Below are positions 5,837 to 8,712 of a DNA stretch of 8,712 bases, piece by piece. The position numbers were made by a program, and so were the translations under genes. The notes beneath the pieces are model-generated. The model had not been told where the DNA came from and did not search any database. It saw only the letters and a program-made list of their open reading frames with translations. Every line of letters starts with the position of its first letter. Positions within the stretch are counted from its first letter, which is position 1. Location of the stretch: the NCBI GenBank assembly GCA_028288905.1, contig JAQGHJ010000101.1:1-8712 (forward strand), in the 5' to 3' direction. The DNA comes from Phycisphaerales bacterium (GTDB taxonomy: Bacteria > Planctomycetota > Phycisphaerae > Tepidisphaerales > Tepidisphaeraceae).

Positions 5837-5860
5837 GGGTGAGGGTGCGTGCCGGACGGG
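5837..5860 (+). repeat. REP-like repeat tail, copy 3
   Basis: This 24-bp stretch, beginning GGGTGAGGGTGCGTGCCGG, matches the reverse complement of 1297-1320 at 22 of 24 positions. The CTCTCCC palindrome that accompanies copy 2 is missing, so it is a partial copy. It lies 44 bp upstream of the mgtE start codon. Confidence 0.55.
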
Positions 5861-5904
5861 CGGGATCGCGGGTGGATTGCGGGGCGAGACGGGAGCGCAG
5901 GCGA

Positions 5905-7287
5905 GTGATCGGAGAGTTCCTACAAGCCGACCTGGAAGAGATCATCGCCCGCAAGGCGTGGGACGAGCTGCGGGACGCGCTGTCCGAGCTGGACCCGCCG
6001 GACGTGGCCGAGATCCTGACCGATTTGCCGGCGGCCGACACGGGGGTGATCTTCCGGGTGCTGACCCGGGAGCGGGCGGCGGCCGCGTTCAGCTACCTGC
6101 CGGTGGACGAGCAGGAGGAGCTGATCCGGAGCCTGTCGCTGGAGCAGACGACCGGGCTGGTGGCCGAGATGACGCCGGACGACCGGGCCCGGCTGCTCGA
6201 CGAGCTGCCGGCCGACGTCACCCGCCGGCTGCTGGCCGCCCTGAGCCCCGAGGAGCTGAAGGCGACCCGCGACCTGCTCGGGTACCCGCCTGGCACGGCC
6301 GGGCGGTACATGACCCCGGAGTACGTCGCCGTCCGCCCGGACATGACGGCCGCCGAGGCCCTGCGGCACGTCAAGCGGACCGGCCGGGGGAAGGAGACGC
6401 TGGCGATCGTGTACGTGGTCGACGCCGGCGGGCGGCTCGTCGAGGACGTGCGGCTCGGGGCGCTGGTGATGGCGGACGACTCGGTGTCGGTCGCCGACAT
6501 CGAGGACCGCCCGCTCGTGAGCATCCCGGCCGCCGCTAGCGGGGACGACGTGGTCGCCGCGTTCGAGCGGTACGACCGGGTCGCCCTCCCGGTCGTCGAC
6601 GCCGACGGCAAGATGCTCGGCATCATCACGGCCGACGACGTCCTGGAGTTCAGCCAGCGGAAGGCGACGGCCGAGATGCAGAAGCTCGGCGGTAGCGAGG
6701 CGCTGGACCGCCCGTACTTCGAGGTCGGGTTCTTCGAGATGCTCAAGAAGCGCGGCGGGTGGCTGGCCGCCCTGTTCCTCGGCGAGACGCTGACCGCCAC
6801 CGCGATGGGCCGGTACGAGTCGGAGATCGCCAAGGCGGCCGTCGTCGCCCTGTTCGTCCCGCTCATCATCAGCTCCGGCGGGAACAGCGGGTCGCAGGCG
6901 ACGTCGATCCTGATCCGGTCGCTGGCGCTGCAGGAGGTGAAGCTGGCCGACTGGTGGCGGGTGTTCCGCAAGGAGCTGTCGACCAGCCTCGTGCTCGGCA
7001 CGTTCCTCGGGGCGGTCGGGTTCTGCCGGGTCAGCCTGTGGTACGCGCTCGGGTGGAAGGACTACGACGGCCACCCGTTCCTGATCGCCGCGACCGTGTG
7101 GGCAAGCCTCGTCGGGGTCGTCACGTTCGGGTCGCTCGTCGGCAGCATGCTGCCGTTCCTGCTGCGGAAGGTCGGGCTCGACCCGGCCACCGCGAGCGCC
7201 CCGTTTGTCGCGACGCTCGTGGACGTGACCGGGCTGGTCATCTACTTCACCGTTGCGTCGATGATCTTGAAGGGGACGCTGTTGTGA
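5905..7287 (+). CDS. mgtE: Magnesium transporter MgtE
   Basis: A 460-residue MgtE-type Mg2+ channel of the inner membrane. The three-part architecture is complete: an acidic helical N domain (about 5-125, repeated DEL/LPAD helices), a CBS pair (about 135-252, starting YMTPEYVAVRP and ending GIITADDVLEF), a connecting helix, and a five-helix membrane domain (about 284-460). The membrane part contains SSGGNSGSQ (323-331) and APFVATLVDVTGLVIYF (432-448). The Asp in that last motif, residue 440 here, corresponds to the conserved pore Asp that binds Mg2+ in the Thermus structure. In that family Mg2+ bound between the N and CBS domains closes the channel; the acidic surface here suggests the same control. 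The start is GTG at 5905 with GGGAG about 9 nt upstream; length then equals the usual 450-460. Longer upstream translation would run into repeats. Confidence 0.93.
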   Translation: MIGEFLQADLEEIIARKAWDELRDALSELDPPDVAEILTDLPAADTGVIFRVLTRERAAAAFSYLPVDEQEELIRSLSLEQTTGLVAEMTPDDRARLLDELPADVTRRLLAALSPEELKATRDLLGYPPGTAGRYMTPEYVAVRPDMTAAEALRHVKRTGRGKETLAIVYVVDAGGRLVEDVRLGALVMADDSVSVADIEDRPLVSIPAAASGDDVVAAFERYDRVALPVVDADGKMLGIITADDVLEFSQRKATAEMQKLGGSEALDRPYFEVGFFEMLKKRGGWLAALFLGETLTATAMGRYESEIAKAAVVALFVPLIISSGGNSGSQATSILIRSLALQEVKLADWWRVFRKELSTSLVLGTFLGAVGFCRVSLWYALGWKDYDGHPFLIAATVWASLVGVVTFGSLVGSMLPFLLRKVGLDPATASAPFVATLVDVTGLVIYFTVASMILKGTLL

Positions 7288-7317
7288 GGCGGAGCGGGGC
7301 CGCGGCTGCGGCGTGTC

Positions 7318-7337
7318 GGGCCGGGCCGGGCCGGGCC
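7318..7337. repeat. Four tandem copies of GGGCC
   Basis: GGGCC is repeated four times without interruption, 30 bp after the mgtE stop, in a spacer that otherwise shows no gene. It is probably a slippage-prone simple repeat. A 5-bp GCCGC/GCGGC hairpin at 7299-7312 precedes it, but neither looks like a terminator for mgtE. Confidence 0.6.
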
Positions 7338-7417
7338 AAAACCCCCAGTGACATCTGGTACGGATTCAGTTTGCTCGTGACGCCGGGTCGGGCATCCGCC
7401 GCCTGGCAGGGGAATGG

Positions 7418-7448
7418 AAAACGCCCGCCGGACTCGCCGGCGGGCGTT
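7418..7448 (-). terminator. Intrinsic terminator of the PEP-CTERM gene
   Basis: A perfect 12-bp stem (7420-7431 with 7437-7448) and a 5-nt loop lie 34 bp downstream of the minus-strand stop codon at 7483. On the minus strand the stem runs directly into TTTT (complement of 7418-7421), as expected for Rho-independent termination. On the plus strand no T-run follows, so it serves the minus-strand gene rather than mgtE. Confidence 0.75.
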
Positions 7449-7482
7449 CGATGAAGATCGGACGACGACGAAGCCGCTCGCC

Positions 7483-8547
7483 TCAGTTTACCGGCTGCCG
7501 GCGCTGACGCCGCGCCGCCAAGCCGGCGAAGGCGGCCGCAATCACAACCCCGGCGGTAGACGGCTCCGGGACGGACTCGACCGTCAGGTTATCGAACACC
7601 GTGAACAGCAGGTCCGGGTGCCGGGTGGTCGAAGAATTGACGTCCGATTGGCCCAACGCAAGGTTCGCCCCGCCGAGGGTGAGCGTGCTGGCATCCAGCG
7701 TCGCGATGCGGGTGCCGTCAACGTCCCAGGTAACCGTGTTGCCGTCCTTGGTCAGGACGACCTTGTGCCAAGCGAACCCGAACGCTCCCGCTTGGGTGGT
7801 GCCCGCCTGCGTGTTGGCCGCGTCGCTCCCATACTCCGCTGTCGACAACGACTGCTGGACGCCGGGGGCCGCGACCGACGGGAACAACGTCATGTAATAA
7901 GCGTTGGCGTTGGAGGTAGAGCCGGCCGAGTAGACCCCCGAGGCCGCCGTAGAACTGGTGCCCGACGCCGGAAAGACGCGAAAGTCATCCGTGAGGCCAC
8001 CGTCGCCGGTGGCCGCGAACCCCACCCCGTCCATTTGTCCGCCGGTGACGAGCGCGGTACTGCCGACCACCAAAGGAGCGTTTCCCGACGTGCCGACTGC
8101 GAACAGGACGTTGTTCGTGCCGCCCTGAGAGTTAGCGTTGTCGGCCAGACCGCTAGCGTTTGGGGCCCCGTTGAAGTTCGACCAAGCGTCGAACGACACC
8201 CGGTACGAGGTCCCGAAGTTCTTGCCGGTGGGGGACACGGACAGGCCCGACGTCACGCCGGCGGGCCGGGACGTCACCGGGGCCACAGCGCCGCCGGGGA
8301 TGTTGGCTCGCAGCCGCAACCCGAGCGTGTCGGTGGACCCGGTTGGGGCTGGGATTCCGTAGGCAGAGTAGTCAAAGGCGAACTGGGCCGACTGCAGGCT
8401 CGCGTTGGCAGCCGGGGCGACATTCACCGTCCAATTGGCACTGGTGTTGGTATTGAAGTTGTCCGAAAACAACACGTCGCCCAACGCCGGGCTTACCGCC
8501 GGTGCCAGAACTGCTCCGCCGGCTAAGAGAAGGTGATTTAAACGCAT
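7483..8547 (-). CDS. Secreted PEP-CTERM protein with lectin-like fold
   Basis: Predicted 354-residue exported protein. Residues 1-23 are a signal peptide (MRLNHLLLAGG start, cleavage likely after ALG). The mature part begins DVLFSDNFNTNTSANWTVN and is rich in Asn, Ser, Thr, Gly and aromatic residues. With HKVVLTKDGNTVTWDVDGTRIATLD (about 265-290) it resembles the concanavalin/LamG-like jelly-roll proteins common among planctomycete surface proteins; I see no catalytic motif. The C-terminus is a textbook PEP-CTERM signal: VPEP from residue 326, a hydrophobic segment (about 331-345), then RRQRR. Exosortase would be expected to process it at the membrane and release or anchor it in the envelope. 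The ATG at 8547 is chosen for its AAGGA 6 nt upstream and the signal peptide right after it. It is a monocistronic unit with its own promoter and terminator. It has more AT-ending codons than the core genes. Confidence 0.85.
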   Translation of the reverse strand: MRLNHLLLAGGAVLAPAVSPALGDVLFSDNFNTNTSANWTVNVAPAANASLQSAQFAFDYSAYGIPAPTGSTDTLGLRLRANIPGGAVAPVTSRPAGVTSGLSVSPTGKNFGTSYRVSFDAWSNFNGAPNASGLADNANSQGGTNNVLFAVGTSGNAPLVVGSTALVTGGQMDGVGFAATGDGGLTDDFRVFPASGTSSTAASGVYSAGSTSNANAYYMTLFPSVAAPGVQQSLSTAEYGSDAANTQAGTTQAGAFGFAWHKVVLTKDGNTVTWDVDGTRIATLDASTLTLGGANLALGQSDVNSSTTRHPDLLFTVFDNLTVESVPEPSTAGVVIAAAFAGLAARRQRRQPVN

Positions 8548-8553
8548 CTTTTT

Positions 8554-8560
8554 TCCTTCC
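8554..8560 (-). promoter_or_regulatory. Strong Shine-Dalgarno site GGAAGGA
   Basis: On the minus strand GGAAGGA is followed by six purines and then the ATG at 8547. It is one of the best ribosome binding sites in the window and fixes this start over the in-frame ATGs further upstream. Confidence 0.6.
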
Positions 8561-8617
8561 CTCCAAAACCGGCCACAACGCACGTCCTGCCGCGCAGACA
8601 TCACCTCCGCAATCGAT

Positions 8618-8647
8618 GTAATACAACCACCCTTCGGCGTGCGTCAA
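8618..8647 (-). promoter_or_regulatory. Sigma70-type promoter of the PEP-CTERM gene
   Basis: On the minus strand TTGACG (8647-8642, 5 of 6 consensus) is separated by 18 bp from TATTAC (8623-8618, 4 of 6). The start of transcription would be near 8611, giving a leader of about 60 nt that holds the Shine-Dalgarno site. The surrounding DNA is AT-richer than the rest of the window. Confidence 0.5.
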
Positions 8648-8672
8648 GGAGAATCGGGCCAGAGTACCGCGG

Positions 8673-8712
8673 TTACGCCAGCGCCTTGATCGCCTTCTCG
8701 ATCCCCGCCGGG
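8673..8712 (-). CDS. C-terminal end of an unidentified gene (partial)
   Basis: The minus strand reads PAGIEKAIKALA and then TAA at 8675-8673. The Ala/Lys/Ile helix-like ending and its high-GC codon choice fit a real protein terminus, and a promoter for the next gene starts 26 bp downstream. Only 12 codons are visible, so no family can be assigned and the call rests on pattern alone. Confidence 0.35.
   Translation of the reverse strand, partial: PAGIEKAIKALA

Larger units (their letters stand above)
5478..5904. other. Divergent spacer between moeA and mgtE
   Basis: About 430 bp of low-complexity, repeat-rich DNA between the moeA start and the mgtE start. It contains two hairpin-bearing REP-like repeats (5559-5600 and 5672-5709), a partial third (5837-5860) and a weak -10-like TAGACT at 5793-5798 that could serve mgtE. 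Frames open here show no conserved domain. I see no M-box (Mg2+ riboswitch) pattern before mgtE. Confidence 0.55.

Noticed and set aside
5341..5904. N-terminal extension of MgtE from an upstream ATG at 5341
   Set aside because: It overlaps moeA antisense and crosses REP-like repeats; the remaining 460 residues already equal a full MgtE.
5790..5904. M-box Mg2+ riboswitch before mgtE
   Set aside because: I could not find the conserved M-box core; the region is dominated by a REP-like tail and GC-rich sequence. A covariance-model search would settle it.
7414..8526. Long plus-strand open frame opposite the PEP-CTERM gene
   Set aside because: Its translation is Arg/Gly-rich without motifs, while the minus strand shows a signal peptide, a VPEP tail, a promoter and a terminator.

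Overview
The window reads as chromosomal DNA of a high-GC planctomycete, most likely of the Gemmata group. This is inferred from the very GC-rich codon use, two secreted proteins with exosortase-type C-terminal signals (one VPEP, one PLPP), Ala/Pro-rich extensions in housekeeping proteins, and short-unit inverted repeats of the GGTCAGTAGT type, which I associate with Gemmata-like genomes. No similarity search was run, so the taxonomy is an inference.

Layout: (1) 36-800, minus: small secreted protein with a VPLPA-CTERM-like tail. (2) 801-1484: gene-poor, GC-rich spacer with palindromes, a G-run array and a REP-like repeat, ending in a promoter so close to nusB that the mRNA should be almost leaderless. 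(3) 1485-3990, plus: nusB (antitermination factor), ftsY (signal-recognition-particle receptor GTPase) and an ATP-grasp-like protein of unknown substrate. A heptamer-based inverted repeat fills the whole nusB-ftsY gap. (4) 4035-5477, minus and convergent: moeA (molybdenum insertase), carrying a second copy of the same inverted-repeat family in frame inside the coding sequence. (5) 5478-5904: repeat-rich divergent spacer. (6) 5905-7287, plus: mgtE magnesium channel/transporter. (7) 7483-8547, minus: secreted PEP-CTERM protein with its own recognisable promoter, ribosome binding site and intrinsic terminator. (8) 8673-8712, minus: the last codons of a gene running out of the window.

The genes are mostly ordinary core functions (transcription, SRP targeting, molybdenum cofactor, Mg2+ uptake) with no shared pathway. 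Only nusB-ftsY-ATP-grasp could be one transcription unit. I see no defence system, CRISPR array, prophage, insertion sequence with transposase, rRNA or tRNA. The most unusual content is the repeat biology: a 7-bp-unit inverted repeat that supplies the nusB stop codon, abuts the ftsY start codon, and in another copy has become about 50 residues of MoeA between two conserved motifs. A second, REP-like family occurs in three copies in the spacers.
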